A stretch of 64,000 bases of DNA from positions 744,001 to 808,000 of the forward strand of contig NZ_JAERRH010000002.1 of the NCBI RefSeq assembly GCF_016741855.1. The letters run 5' to 3'. The stretch comes from Streptomyces musisoli. GTDB lineage: Bacteria > Actinomycetota > Actinomycetes > Streptomycetales > Streptomycetaceae. The notes below the pieces were generated by a model. That model ran no database searches. It was given only the letters and a program-made list of their open reading frames with translations, and was not told the DNA's origin. Both the position numbers and the translations under genes were made by a program. Numbering within the stretch: the first letter of the stretch is position 1; each line of letters begins with the position of its first letter. Below are positions 43,596-53,244 of the stretch, piece by piece.

Positions 43596-44072
43596 TCAGC
43601 AGTCGGTGCTCGCAGGCGAGTCCGAAGGGGGGGTGTGCCGTTCGGCGCTCTCGCCCACCGGTGGCTGACGGGCGAGGAACTCGGCGAACGCCGCCGACTG
43701 CTTCGGCCCCATGTACCCCTGACGCCCGTACATCGCCTGTTCCTCCAGCCACGCCACCGACCCGGCGTCGCGCAGCCCGGCCACGACCATCCGGTCCCGC
43801 GTCAGGGTCATTCCGCCGTGTGGATGGCTGTAGCCGATGTAAGGCCCGTACGCCGTCGGCCCCGGCGGGTACTCGAGCGCAGGCTCGTCCTCCTGCCGCG
43901 CACCCTTGTTGTGGCGCGCGGCCCAGTACTCCAGTGCGGCCAACTCGGCCGCCGGCAGCAGCACTCCGGTCGGCCCGTCGTCCGCGGTGAGCCGGACGCG
44001 CTCGCCGGTCTCCTCGACCCGGGCGATCAGCAGCTCGAACTCCGGTGACCCGTCTATCAGTTCGACGTCCAT
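43596..44072 (-). CDS. Phd/YefM-like N-terminal domain protein
   Basis: A 158-residue protein. Residues 8-50 (PEFELLIARVEETGERVRLTADDGPTGVLLPAAELAALE) resemble the DNA-binding fold of Phd/YefM antitoxins. The remaining 100 residues (HNKGARQEDEPALEYPPGPTAYGPYIGYSHPHGGMTLTRDRMVVAGLRDAGSVAWLEEQAMY) are unlike an antitoxin tail and I do not recognise them. No toxin gene is adjacent. ATG 44072 is used; no strong ribosome site precedes it. Confidence 0.6.
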   Translation of the reverse strand: MDVELIDGSPEFELLIARVEETGERVRLTADDGPTGVLLPAAELAALEYWAARHNKGARQEDEPALEYPPGPTAYGPYIGYSHPHGGMTLTRDRMVVAGLRDAGSVAWLEEQAMYGRQGYMGPKQSAAFAEFLARQPPVGESAERHTPPSDSPASTDC

Positions 44073-44484
44073 GGGCGCCCACGCTACCTGCGCGTCGAAG
44101 CGGAGCCGGACACCTGCACCTCTGGTGGAATGATCAAGATGGCAGGCGGTCACCACGTCGACCGGGGCATCGGCGTCCGGAACGACGGTCGGCCCTTCCC
44201 CGGCGAGCCGGCGCCGGACCTCTCGCCCCGGATGCCCGAAGCAGCCGCTGCCGACGACGGGCGGCGCGTCGAGACATCAGCCCGCACGGAAGCGTCCCCG
44301 CACGGATCCGCCGTGGATCGCGCTGAACGAGTGATCGCGACGGCCGCGTCCTCGTTGCGTCGGCCCGGTACCGGCCCGGTGTGGTGTCATCTGTCAGGTT
44401 GTCCATCCGCGACTGGGCGGTCCGTCAATCTGCCCCGGAGCCCGCGCACCGAACAAGGCGGGGAATGGGAACGGAGACCACTGG
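44073..44484. other. 412-bp gap ahead of the gluconate-type permease
   Basis: An open frame through this stretch has no motif and poor codon bias, so I do not call a gene. The permease promoter should lie here, but no clear -10/-35 or operator stands out. Confidence 0.4.
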
Positions 44485-45930
44485 ATGGTGACCTCAGCGA
44501 CCGGGCTCCCGGCGGCGGATCAGGCCTGGACTTCTGAGAACACATGGCTCCTCGTGGTGGTGGGCGTGTCCATCGCCATCGTCGTCCTGCTCATCAGCTG
44601 GCTGAAGATCCACGCCTTCCTGGCCCTGACGGTGAGTTCCCTGACCGTCTCGCTCCTGGCCGGGCAGCCCGCCCAGAAGGCCGTCCTCTCCTTCATGACC
44701 GGGCTGGGCCGCATCACCGGCTCGGTGGGCGTGCTCATCATGCTGGGCGCGATCCTGGGCCGCATGCTGGCCGACTCCGGTGGCATCGAACAGATCGTGA
44801 ACCGCCTGACCCGCATGGTCCGGCCGGACCGGCTGCCATGGGCCGTCACCCTGGTCGCGGCCCTCGTCGGTCTGCCGATGTTCTTCGAGGTCGGCTTCGT
44901 GATGCTGATGCCTCTGGTGCTGCAACTGGCGAAGCAGATCCACTACCCGGTGCTTCGGGTGGGAATGCCGGTCGTGGCCGGTCTGGCCACGGTGCACGCG
45001 CTCGTCCCCCCACATCCGGGACCTCTGATCGCGATCCAGGCGGTGCACGCGTCGATCGGTCTCACCATGCTCTACGGGCTTCTGGTGGCCGTGCCCTGCG
45101 CCATCGTCGTCGGCCCCCTGTTCACCGCCTACATCTGGCCCCGGGTGCCGGCCCATGTGCCCGATTCCGCCACGGCCGCCTTCACCACCGATGTGCACCA
45201 CCGCGACCACGCGGCGGGCACCGATTCCGGTCCGGGGCATGCCGAAGGGGCAGCCTCCCACCGGATGCCCAGCCTTCCGGTCACTCTCGGCACGATCCTG
45301 CTTCCCATCGTGCTGATGACGCTCAAGGCCGTCTTCGACAGCATCCGGATGCCCCACGGCACGCTGTTCGCCGTCGTGGAGTTTCTGGGTACGCCGATGA
45401 TCGCGCTGCTGGTCACGGTATTCGTGGCACTGATCACTTTCGGATATGCCCTCGGGTTCAGCCGGCGCCACGTCCAGGCATCCCTGGCCAGGAGCTTCGC
45501 ACCCGTCGCGGGTGTCATCGTGATCGTCGGTGCCGGCGGGGGCTACTCACAGGCCCTTCAGGACACCGGTGTCGACCAGGCGGTCACCCAGGCCGCCGGG
45601 GACCTCCACATCCCGCTGCTCCTCCTCGCCTGGCTGGTCGCCGCGTTGATGCGGACCATCGTCGGTTCCGGCACCATCGCCACCATCACCGCGGCCGGCA
45701 TCGTCGGTCCGCTCTCGCACGGCCTGGCACCCGCTCAGGCGTCACTGCTCGCCCTCGCGCTGGGGTCGGGCGCAGCCTTCGCGGGTCATGTCAACGACGC
45801 GGCCTTCTGGATGGCCAAGGAGTATTTCGGCACGTCGATCAGCGGCACGCTCCGGACCTGGACGGTCTCCCACACCCTGCTGTCCGTCACGTCCCTGGCC
45901 TGTCTGTGGCTGCTCAGCACCGTCGTCTGA
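44485..45930 (+). CDS. GntP-family gluconate/organic acid permease
   Basis: A 481-residue membrane protein with about 12-14 helices. Family features include GVLIMLGAILGRMLADSGGIEQI, LPMFFEVGFVMLMPLV, VPPHPGPLIAI and, near the end, GSGAAFAGHVNDAAFWMAKEYF. These match GntP proton-coupled gluconate transporters. A His/Asp-rich loop (VHHRDHAAGTDSG) lies mid-protein. ATG 44485 has GGAG nine bases upstream. There is no gluconate kinase nearby, so the actual substrate may be another hydroxy-acid. Confidence 0.92.
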   Translation: MVTSATGLPAADQAWTSENTWLLVVVGVSIAIVVLLISWLKIHAFLALTVSSLTVSLLAGQPAQKAVLSFMTGLGRITGSVGVLIMLGAILGRMLADSGGIEQIVNRLTRMVRPDRLPWAVTLVAALVGLPMFFEVGFVMLMPLVLQLAKQIHYPVLRVGMPVVAGLATVHALVPPHPGPLIAIQAVHASIGLTMLYGLLVAVPCAIVVGPLFTAYIWPRVPAHVPDSATAAFTTDVHHRDHAAGTDSGPGHAEGAASHRMPSLPVTLGTILLPIVLMTLKAVFDSIRMPHGTLFAVVEFLGTPMIALLVTVFVALITFGYALGFSRRHVQASLARSFAPVAGVIVIVGAGGGYSQALQDTGVDQAVTQAAGDLHIPLLLLAWLVAALMRTIVGSGTIATITAAGIVGPLSHGLAPAQASLLALALGSGAAFAGHVNDAAFWMAKEYFGTSISGTLRTWTVSHTLLSVTSLACLWLLSTVV

Positions 45931-46097
45931 GCACGCCGGTCACACGGGGCCCGTGCCGTCGGACCTCGCGTACCGTTCGCGTCCGATGCCCGGCGTGTTG
46001 CTCTCGCCGGCTCGGAATCCATGCGCCCCCCGGTGTCGCGGTGCCCGCCTCTCCGTCGCGGAGGCGGGCACTGCCGGATACAGGTCCTGCGGATCTC

Positions 46098-46979
46098 CTA
46101 CGACCCCACGGCCTTCATCTTGTGCGTGAAGACCCACGTGGCGACGTTCTCACCCAGTGCCGAACCGTCGCTCGCGTCCCACGGATAGTGGACACCGAGC
46201 CAGACCCTGCTGTCCGCTACCTCGCGCGCGGCCTGGCTGAAGCTCGTGAACGTGCGGGTGGCGACCGGGGACTTCGGGTCGTCGGTCGAGGCCGTGAAGG
46301 TGATGTCGTCCGTCTTGAAGTACTGCCGCATGATCCCCGCCCATGCGGCACCGAACGCGGCGTGACCGGATGCCCAGGCCGGGAAGCACGGTGTCGTGGC
46401 GGACAGCGGTTTCCACGTGGTGTCCCCCAGGCCCTCGCGGATCGCCGAGACGGGACGCCAGAGGTCGATCGGCGTCTGGTACTTGACGTCCCACTCGGCG
46501 ATGGCCGCGTCCGCCATGGCGACCGATACCAGCGCGAAGAGGCGGGCGTTCTGGTACGTCGTCAGTCCCCGGTCGCGCGACACCCGGGCGGTGACGTCGA
46601 GCAGTTGGCCCGGCGGCTTGTAGGTGCCGTTCGCGTCGTTGGCCCAGAACCAGGCCGCGGCGGTCTGGTCGGTCGTACGACTCGTGGAACCGGCGGCGCC
46701 TAGGTCGCGCACCTGCCGCACCTGCGCGGCGTAGGCCGGACTTGCGAGCAGGCTCTCGTACGAGGCGTACTGCCCGGGCGTCGAGGGCCGGAACTGGGAG
46801 CCGGAGGTGAGCGCCCACAGCTTGACCTTGCCCCACTCGGGGATGGCGGCCTGGCTCGCCTGGTTGCAGCCCGGGTCCGGCAGGTCCGGGTAGCTGGTGG
46901 GCCGCCAGGCGCCCGGCCTGCCGTCCGGTGTGTAGCCGGTGCGGCTGTCCGAGCCGTCCGCGTCCCGGAAGTTCCACAT
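46098..46979 (-). pseudogene. Vanadium haloperoxidase/PAP2-related protein, 5'-truncated
   Basis: A 293-codon frame carrying the catalytic half of a vanadium-dependent haloperoxidase-like phosphatase: KLWALTSGSQFRP, PIDLWRPVSAIREG, FPAWASGHAAFGAAWAG, and DSRVWLGVHYPWDASDG with the Arg and His. Family members have about 150 more residues and a signal peptide before GYTPDGRPGAWRPTSYP. Here only 24 precede it and the region upstream in all frames shows no match. ATG 46979 lacks a ribosome site. It is most likely a broken gene; a short functional form is less likely. Confidence 0.7.
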
Positions 46980-47607
46980 GTTGGCATGTGGGACGGATCC
47001 TCTCTGCCGATGCGTCGTGCCTTGTGTCGGTGGTGTGACGGTGCGGGGGTGTGGCAGTGCGGCAGTGCTGTGTCGTGCGCACCACAAACTAGGAGCGGCT
47101 CGACGGAGGCACATCGGGCGGGCGTAGGACACGACCGTCATCCCTGTGCGGCAGGGCCGGCCGTCGTAAACCCTGGCGGTATGTCACCGACGTGATCGGG
47201 ACCCGCGCAGGGTGGCCGACCACGGCGAGCCGCCTCCCGCCGTCCACGGCGCTCACCGGTTCCACCGGTCGACCGGGGAAGGGTGCTGAGGGTTCGTCAG
47301 GGGCCTGGTCCTCGCACAACGCAAGTCTCAGAAGGGAGTCTGTCCCGGCTTCGAGTGGGAACGGGTTGTGAGAACCGATCGAGGGTCGGGCGGGGCCTGG
47401 CGGCCCGTTCTTGATCCCGTTCGCGCAAAGGACCGTTTGTGAGAGCCTGGGTGACCGCCACGGCGACGACGAGGCCCGGGTGATCGCGTACGCATGACCT
47501 CGACGGAGACATCTGAGAACCTCGACCCCCTGGGCCGTCGTCGGGATCGAGCAATCCGAGTGTCCATTCGAAGTCGGACGTGTCCGGCCGAACACAGGAG
47601 GTTTTCC
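46980..47607. other. Gene-free stretch upstream of the truncated haloperoxidase
   Basis: About 630 bases with no motif-bearing frame and no clear repeat. The missing haloperoxidase N-terminus is not found here. A ribosome site (AGGAGG) for the DUF1330 gene lies at the end. Confidence 0.45.
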
Positions 47608-47901
47608 ATGGCCAAGGGCTACTGGGTCAGTGTCTACCCCGCCAGTTCCGACCCTGAGAAGCTGACTGCCTACGACAAGCTGGCCGGTGCGGCTGTCCGG
47701 GCCGCGGGCGGGCGCAGCCGGGCCCGTGACGGTCGAGTCGTCGCCCACGAGGCCGGAATCACGCAACGCGTCGTTCTGATCGAGTTCGACAGCTTTGAAG
47801 CGGCCGTCGCGGCATACGAGAGCGAGGCATACCAGAAGGCGCTGGTGGCCCTCCCGGACGGCTTCGAGCGCGACTTCCGCATCATCGAAGGCATCGACTG
47901 A
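47608..47901 (+). CDS. DUF1330 family protein
   Basis: A 97-residue dimeric ferredoxin-like-fold protein: KGYWVSVYPASSDPEKLTAYDKLAGAAVRAAGGRSRARDGRVV, VLIEFDSFEAAVAAYESEAYQKAL and FRIIEGID are the family's marks. ATG 47608 has CAGGAGG at ideal spacing. Function unknown; such proteins often accompany oxidoreductases. Convergent with the PadR-like gene. Confidence 0.9.
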   Translation: MAKGYWVSVYPASSDPEKLTAYDKLAGAAVRAAGGRSRARDGRVVAHEAGITQRVVLIEFDSFEAAVAAYESEAYQKALVALPDGFERDFRIIEGID

Positions 47902-47931
47902 CCGGCGGACCCAGCCATCGCTGAGCATTCG

Positions 47932-48348
47932 TCACCTGCGTACCGGGTGTGAGTAGTTGCGGTACAGAAAGTGCCGCAGTGATTGATCGTGCCTGGCCGG
48001 CACACCTGCCGGGGCCCTCGCGGGGGTCACCTCGACAGCGAGCGCTGACCAGGACACCCCGACGCGTCGCCGGGACCGCCGGACAGCGCGTATCGGATCC
48101 ACCAGCTCCGCGAGACCGGCATCCGTCGCCCGGAACAGCCGCTTGTCGGGCCGTGCCTCCTGGAGCACTCCGCCTCCGGCGATCAGCCCGTCCTTCTCCA
48201 GCCGGGTCAGCTCCGCATGGACCTGCTTGCCCTGCTGGGGGTGTGCGTGCCGGAAGTTGGCCACTCCGAGGTCTAAGGACTTCGCCAACTCGTAGTTCCT
48301 CAGGTCCCGTTCGAGCAACGCCGTCGGCGCCACATGCCGTAGCGCCAT
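47932..48348 (-). pseudogene. PadR-family regulator, C-terminally damaged
   Basis: 138 codons. The first 85 are a good PadR winged helix: LERDLRNYELAKSLDLGVANFRHAHPQQGKQVHAELTRLEKDGLIAGGGVLQEARPDKRLFRATDAGLAELV. PadR proteins then continue about 90 residues with a helical dimerisation domain; here the sequence turns into Arg-rich text (RAVRRSRRRVGVSWSALAVEV) typical of a wrong frame. The DNA-binding part could fold but the dimer interface is missing. Divergent from the NTF2-like gene at 48504, its presumed former target. Confidence 0.65.
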
Positions 48349-48503
48349 CGGCCGTCCTGCTCCACCGGTCCACTCTTGCGGAACTCCGGGCTCCTCTGTT
48401 GCCGGACCCTGCGGTGATGTTAATCATGAACCGCAGTAGTCATATTCAAGGGTAGTACGCGTCCGTCATGAAGTGGGATGCGTCCGTACGTGGAGGATGA
48501 GTC

Positions 48504-48944
48504 GTGACCGCCAAGACCACCGTCGAGCGTTTCCGAGCCGCCATCGAACAGAGTGACCTCGCGGCCCTGGAGGACCTGTTCTCCGACGACACCCGCCTCT
48601 ACAGCCTCGCGAAGTCCAAGCCGCTCGAGGACAAGCAGGCGATCCTCGGCCTCTTCGGTGTCCTGATGCGCACCTTCGAGGACTTCCGTTACGTCGCCCA
48701 GTACACCGGCACCGCTGCGATGAGCGCCGATGGCACCGAGGTCCCCTCGGAGGTGCTGGTCTTCCGCGGCACCGTGGGCGGCGAGGAGATCCACGGGATC
48801 GATCAGCTGCACTTCGGGGAGGACGGCCGGATCAAGGAGTTCAGCGTCTTTGTCCGGCCGCTGTCCGCCGCGCAGGCGCTGAGCAAGGCGGTGCTCGCCG
48901 GGCTGGCGGAGGCGGGGCTCGTGCCGGCGCCGGCCGCCGAGTAG
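48504..48944 (+). CDS. NTF2-like/SnoaL-domain protein
   Basis: A 146-residue cone-fold protein: TVERFRAAIEQSDLAALEDLFSDDTRLYSLAKSKPLEDKQAILGLFGVL opens it, and GIDQLHFGEDGRIKEFSVFVRPLSA closes it. GTG 48504 has GGAGGATGA upstream. It lies divergent from the damaged PadR gene; the gap holds an AT-richer patch (ATGTTAATCAT near 48417) that may have been its operator. Function unknown. Confidence 0.83.
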   Translation: MTAKTTVERFRAAIEQSDLAALEDLFSDDTRLYSLAKSKPLEDKQAILGLFGVLMRTFEDFRYVAQYTGTAAMSADGTEVPSEVLVFRGTVGGEEIHGIDQLHFGEDGRIKEFSVFVRPLSAAQALSKAVLAGLAEAGLVPAPAAE

Positions 48945-49135
48945 CGCGGGATCTGCCGCGGGCCGGTGCGGCGCCGGGCGCGCCAGCGACTGGCCGGTCC
49001 GGCGGACGAGGCCCGGCCCCACACCGGTCACCGCGGCACCTTGTTCAGCTCCGAGCCCACGCTCGGATTCACACCCGCCCGGTTGTTCGACATGACGACC
49101 GATATCAACGATGACGCTGACCGAAGGGACGATCA

Positions 49136-50203
49136 ATGCCCACCAAAGAGTTATGGACCCTGGCTTCCTCCCACCCGACGCAGATCGCCGGGGCCGCGGA
49201 GCAGGCTGAGGCGGAGGGGTTCGACGGCATTGTCTTTCCCGATAGTCAGGGCATCGGCGGCGATCCCTATGTGGCCATGGCCGTCGCCGCTCAGGTAACC
49301 GATCGCATCCAGCTCGGCACCGGCGTCACCAACCCCTACACCCGCCATCCCGCCGTGGCCGCCGGCGCCATCGCCAGCATCCAGGCCGAATCGGGCGGCC
49401 GGGCCGTGCTCGGCATCGGCCGAGGCAACTCGGCTCTCGCGTTCCTAGGCCTTGCCCCCGTACCGCTCGGTATGTTCGAGCGCTACCTGGCCCGGGTCCA
49501 GGGTTACCTGCGCGGGGATGATGTCGAGATGGACCGCCCGGTAGAAGGCATGCGCTCGTCGAAATCACTGGCCCTGGGCACGGCGCCGCCGACGAGCCGG
49601 CTGCAATGGCTGCCCCGCCCCGAGCCCAAGGTGCCTGTCGACGTCGCCGCCACCGGCCCCAAGGTGATCGACCTGGCGGCTCGCCTCGGCGACCGGATCA
49701 CCTTCACCGTCGGCGGCGAGGAGGAGCGCATCCGATGGGCCGTGGACACGGCGCGCGCCGCTCGCCGCCAAGCCGGCCTCGACCCTGATGAGATGTCCCT
49801 CGGGTGCTTCGTGAACATCGTCGCTCACCCCGACATCCACACCGCCCGCGATCTGGTGTCGGGCTTCGTCACTGTCATGTCCCGCTACGCCGTGCTGCAC
49901 GGAGAGACCATCGGGCCGCTCTCCGACACCAATAAAAAGGTCCTCCACGACATCCGCAACTCCTATGACATGACCAAACACACCCAAGCGGGCACCGCCC
50001 AGGCGTCGGTGCTCACCGACAGCTTCATCGACAGCTACGCCGTGGTCGGCCCACCAAAGGACTGCGTGGCCCGGCTGGAGGCGCTCTTCGCCTGCGGCCT
50101 CGACCGCATCATCCTCATCCACGGTTCACCGGGAGCCGACGAGGCGGAAATGGCCAAGGCCCGCCGCCACCTGGTGGAGGAGGTCGTCCCGGCGCTCCGC
50201 TGA
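49136..50203 (+). CDS. LLM-class (luciferase-like) flavin or F420-dependent oxidoreductase
   Basis: A 355-residue TIM-barrel oxidoreductase. AEAEGFDGIVFPDSQ, DRIQLGTGVTNPYTRHPAVAAGAIASIQAESGGRAVLGIGRGN and VPVDVAATGPKVIDLAARLGDRITF follow the luciferase-like pattern, and DSYAVVGPPKDCVARLEALFACGLDRIIL is the usual end. In actinobacteria such proteins often use F420. ATG 49136 has GAAGGGACG upstream. Stands in a zone of decayed genes but itself looks complete. Confidence 0.9.
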   Translation: MPTKELWTLASSHPTQIAGAAEQAEAEGFDGIVFPDSQGIGGDPYVAMAVAAQVTDRIQLGTGVTNPYTRHPAVAAGAIASIQAESGGRAVLGIGRGNSALAFLGLAPVPLGMFERYLARVQGYLRGDDVEMDRPVEGMRSSKSLALGTAPPTSRLQWLPRPEPKVPVDVAATGPKVIDLAARLGDRITFTVGGEEERIRWAVDTARAARRQAGLDPDEMSLGCFVNIVAHPDIHTARDLVSGFVTVMSRYAVLHGETIGPLSDTNKKVLHDIRNSYDMTKHTQAGTAQASVLTDSFIDSYAVVGPPKDCVARLEALFACGLDRIILIHGSPGADEAEMAKARRHLVEEVVPALR

Positions 50204-50252
50204 GACGGGGCCGAGCCGAAGCGCAAGACGGTCGTGATTCGGGACTGTCACG

Positions 50253-50600
50253 CTACCCGATAACGTCGTTCGCCCGCAGCTCCTCGATGCGATCCCCAGT
50301 CAGGCCCAGCTCCCGCAGCACCTCATCGCTGTGCTGCCCGGGCCTCGGTGTGGTCGCCGGGCCCCCGCCGGCGTGCGGTCGAAACGGGGAGCGGGGGAGG
50401 GCTGAACGACCCCGCCGACCGAGCTGAGGCCGCCTCGGGCCTTGTTGGGGGGCTGTTCTGAGGCCTCTCCCATGGACGACACCGGGACGAAGCAGGTGTC
50501 CGTCCCCTCCAGGAGGGCCCACCACTCGCCCCTGGTCCGCTGCCGGAAGACCGCCGACAGGTGTTCCTCGGCCTCCGGCCACCGGTCACGATCGCGCTGC
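50253..50600 (-). pseudogene. 3' remnant of a CaiB/BaiF CoA-transferase (alpha-methylacyl-CoA racemase-like) gene
   Basis: Two minus-strand frames together spell the C-terminus of this family. One reads HLSAVFRQRTRGEWWALLEG, then TDTCFVPV, GVVQPSPAPRFDRTPAG; after a frame change near 50350 the other reads RPGQHSDEVLRELGL to the stop. Everything before about residue 260 of the normal protein is missing. So it has both a 5' deletion and a frameshift. Confidence 0.75.
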
Positions 50601-50834
50601 GCCGGGCTGGAAGACCGCTGAAGATGTCGTGACGGGGCTGCTCGGAGATGGGCCGGGTTGCCCCGCTGGTCAGGCGGAGGTGGGCGTGTCCCCTGACGGA
50701 CAGCTGATCTGCGGTGTCGGTGCCGTGTAGGAGCACTGTCGGTCGGATGTCGCCGGCTCGTCGGCGGGGGCTGGCACCTTTCCAGAGACGGCCGGCCGGA
50801 GCTCACCGGGTGGCCCGATCCCGAAGGAGCCACC
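50601..50834. other. Gap between CoA-transferase remnant and FAD monooxygenase remnant
   Basis: No gene or clear repeat seen. A GAAGGAGCC ribosome site for the following frame is at the end. Confidence 0.4.
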
Positions 50835-51595
50835 ATGCACACCCCAGTCACGATCATCGGCGCCGGACTCGGCGGACTCACACTGGCCCGCGTCCTGCAC
50901 GTGCACGGCATCCCGGTCACGGTCTACGAAGCCGATCCCTCCCCGTCGGCGCGTACGCAGGGCGGGATGCTCGACATCCACGACTACAACGGGCAGCTCG
51001 CCCTCGAGGCGGCCGGCCTGATGGACGGGTTCCACTCCATCGTCCTCGAGGGCCGCCAGGCGATGCGGGTCATCGACCTGGACGGGAGCGTCCAGTTCGA
51101 GGAGGCCGACGACGGCACGGGCGGACGCCCCGAGGTGATGCGCGGCGCGCTGCGACGGATCCTTCTCGACTCGCTCGCGGCCGGCACCGTCCGTTGGGGG
51201 CACAAGGTCAGCAGCACCCGTGCCCTCGGCGAGGGGCGCCACGAGGTGACGTTCGCCGACGGCGCCACCGTCGTCGCAGGCCTGCTGGTCGGCGCGGACG
51301 GCGCGTGGTCACGGTGGGACCGGGTGCCGGGGTGACCCTGCTCGGGGACGCCGCCCACCTCGCAGCCCCGAACGGAGAAGGCGCCAACCTGGCCATGCTC
51401 GACGGCGCCGAACTCGGCCAGGCCCTCGCCGCGCACCCCGATGACATCGAGGCCGCGATCGACGAGTACGAGCAGGCCATGTTCCCCCGCAGCACCGAGG
51501 TCGCCACATTCGAAGGTGCCGGGGTCCACCGGATCGACTCCGACGACAACACGGCCCAGGGCCTGATCAACATGTTCACCGAGGAGGGCCGATGA
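50835..51595 (+). pseudogene. FAD-dependent monooxygenase gene with internal deletion and frameshift
   Basis: The first 167 codons (50835-51335) are a good start of a TetX/PHBH-like hydroxylase: [49 protein letters not shown], then a stop. From about 51332 another frame continues [20 protein letters not shown] to the normal C-terminus. Compared with the intact paralogue at 55230-56345, about 145 residues between the second Rossmann strand (VGADG) and the FAD-ribose motif (GDAAH) are lost. The N-terminal FAD fold may still be made but cannot be active. Confidence 0.85.
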
Positions 51596-51660
51596 GCCGC
51601 TCCAGCCCCGAACCGAGGTCCCCCTTACGCGCTCCAGGGTGTTCCGGGGAGGGGGAGGGT

Positions 51661-53154
51661 TCAGGCGGACGTGGTGTTCGGTTCGGCCGGCCGGGAGGGG
51701 GTGTGGCCGGGGGCCGAGGTACCGCTCGTCGTCCCGCGGGGGGTGCGCAGGACGACCGCGGCGGTCACCAGGGCGGTCAGGACGAAGCAGGAGCCGACGC
51801 GGAAGGCGAGCTGGTAGCCACCGGTCAGGGCCTCGTCCCGGCTCGCGCCGTCGTGCAGCAGGGCGCCGGTGTGCGAGGCCGCGAGGGTGCTCAGGACGGC
51901 GAGGCCGAGAGAGGCGCCCACCTGCTGCATGGTGTTGAACATGCCCGAGGCCAGACCGGAGTCCTGCGGGGTCGCCCCCGACATGGCCAGTCCGGCCAGC
52001 GAGGGCATCGCCAGGCCGAAGCCGATGCCGAGCGGCACGGTCGCCGGGAAGACATCGGTGAAGTAGGTGCCGTCCACCGGGATCCGGCCCAGTAGGCCCA
52101 GACCGCCGGCGATCAGGACGAGGGCGACGAGCAGGACGGCCCGAGCGCCGAACCGGGCGATGAGGCGGGGGGCGAGGAACAGCGACATCAGGCCGATCAG
52201 CACGGAGACGGGTACGACGCCGAGACCGGTCCGCACCTCGTCGAAGCCGAGCACCTTCTGCATGTACAGCACGGCCAGGAACTGGAAGCCGAACATGCCC
52301 GCGACCATGAGGGCGTGTGCGCCCAGGGCGCCGGAGACGTTGCGGTACCCGAACATCCGGGGTGGCAGCAGCGGGTCGTCGGCCGTGGCCTGACGCACGA
52401 CGAACGCCGCGAGCAGGACGAGGGAGCCGAGGCCCGAGCCGAGGGTGCGGGCGGAGCCGAAGCCGTGGTCGGCCGCCTCGACGATGGTGTAGACGGCCAG
52501 CATGAGCGCGGCCGTGACCAGGACGGCACCGGGCGCGTCGGTGCTCCTGCCCCGGCTGCCGGTCCGCTCGGCGGCCAGGATCCGCCGGGCCAGGACGACG
52601 GCCGCGACACCGATGGGCACGTTGACGAAGAAGATCCAGTGCCAGCTCGTGGTCTGCGTCAGCACACCGCCCAGCAGGAGGCCGAGCGTACCACCCGCGG
52701 ACTGCACGAAGCTGTAGACGCCGATCGCCTTGGCGCGCTCGCCGGGCTCCGTGAACATCGTGACGATCATGGCGAGGGTGACGGAGGACGTCACCGCACC
52801 GCCGGCTCCCTGAGCGAAGCGGGCGACCAGCAGCATGGCCGGGCTCTGCGCCAGGCCGCAGAGCATGGAGGCCGCGGTGAAGAGGGCCAGACCGCCGACG
52901 AAGACCTGCTTGCGGCCGAAGAGGTCGCCAATCCGGCCCGAGAGCAGCAACAGGCCGCCGAAGGGGATCAGATAGGCGTTGACGACCCAGCCGAGGCTTG
53001 ACGAGGAGAAGCCCAGGCTCTCCTGGATGGACGGCAGCGCCACGTTCACGATGGTGCCGTCGAGGATCACCATCAACTGACCGGCGCAGAGGATCGCCAG
53101 TGCCGGCCAGTGAGACACCTGACCCGCTGATGAGGGCACGGCCCGAGCGGACAT
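51661..53154 (-). CDS. DHA2-type MFS drug exporter, 14 helices
   Basis: A 497-residue proton-driven efflux pump. MVILDGTIVNVALPSIQESLGFS is the typical DHA2 first helix. Motif A is GRIGDLFGRKQVFVGG, motif C-like QSAGGTLGLLLGGVLTQTTSWHWIFFVNVPIG. Fourteen hydrophobic segments can be traced. It follows an ArsR-like regulator on the same strand, with a perfect 16-bp palindrome 90-106 bases upstream of its start. Expected to expel a toxic organic molecule and to be repressed by that regulator. ATG 53154 has CAAGGAAG upstream. Confidence 0.93.
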   Translation of the reverse strand: MSARAVPSSAGQVSHWPALAILCAGQLMVILDGTIVNVALPSIQESLGFSSSSLGWVVNAYLIPFGGLLLLSGRIGDLFGRKQVFVGGLALFTAASMLCGLAQSPAMLLVARFAQGAGGAVTSSVTLAMIVTMFTEPGERAKAIGVYSFVQSAGGTLGLLLGGVLTQTTSWHWIFFVNVPIGVAAVVLARRILAAERTGSRGRSTDAPGAVLVTAALMLAVYTIVEAADHGFGSARTLGSGLGSLVLLAAFVVRQATADDPLLPPRMFGYRNVSGALGAHALMVAGMFGFQFLAVLYMQKVLGFDEVRTGLGVVPVSVLIGLMSLFLAPRLIARFGARAVLLVALVLIAGGLGLLGRIPVDGTYFTDVFPATVPLGIGFGLAMPSLAGLAMSGATPQDSGLASGMFNTMQQVGASLGLAVLSTLAASHTGALLHDGASRDEALTGGYQLAFRVGSCFVLTALVTAAVVLRTPRGTTSGTSAPGHTPSRPAEPNTTSA

Positions 53155-53244
53155 GAATACGCCTTCCTTGGGAGCTTCCTTGTTACGGGCCCCATCTTCT
53201 GTAACCGAACCAACCCACGGAAGAAGGCACTTTTATGTCTCACA

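Noticed and set aside
44130..44537. 135-codon plus frame overlapping the GntP start
   Set aside because: No family motif, mixed third positions, no good ribosome site, and a large overlap with a clear gene.
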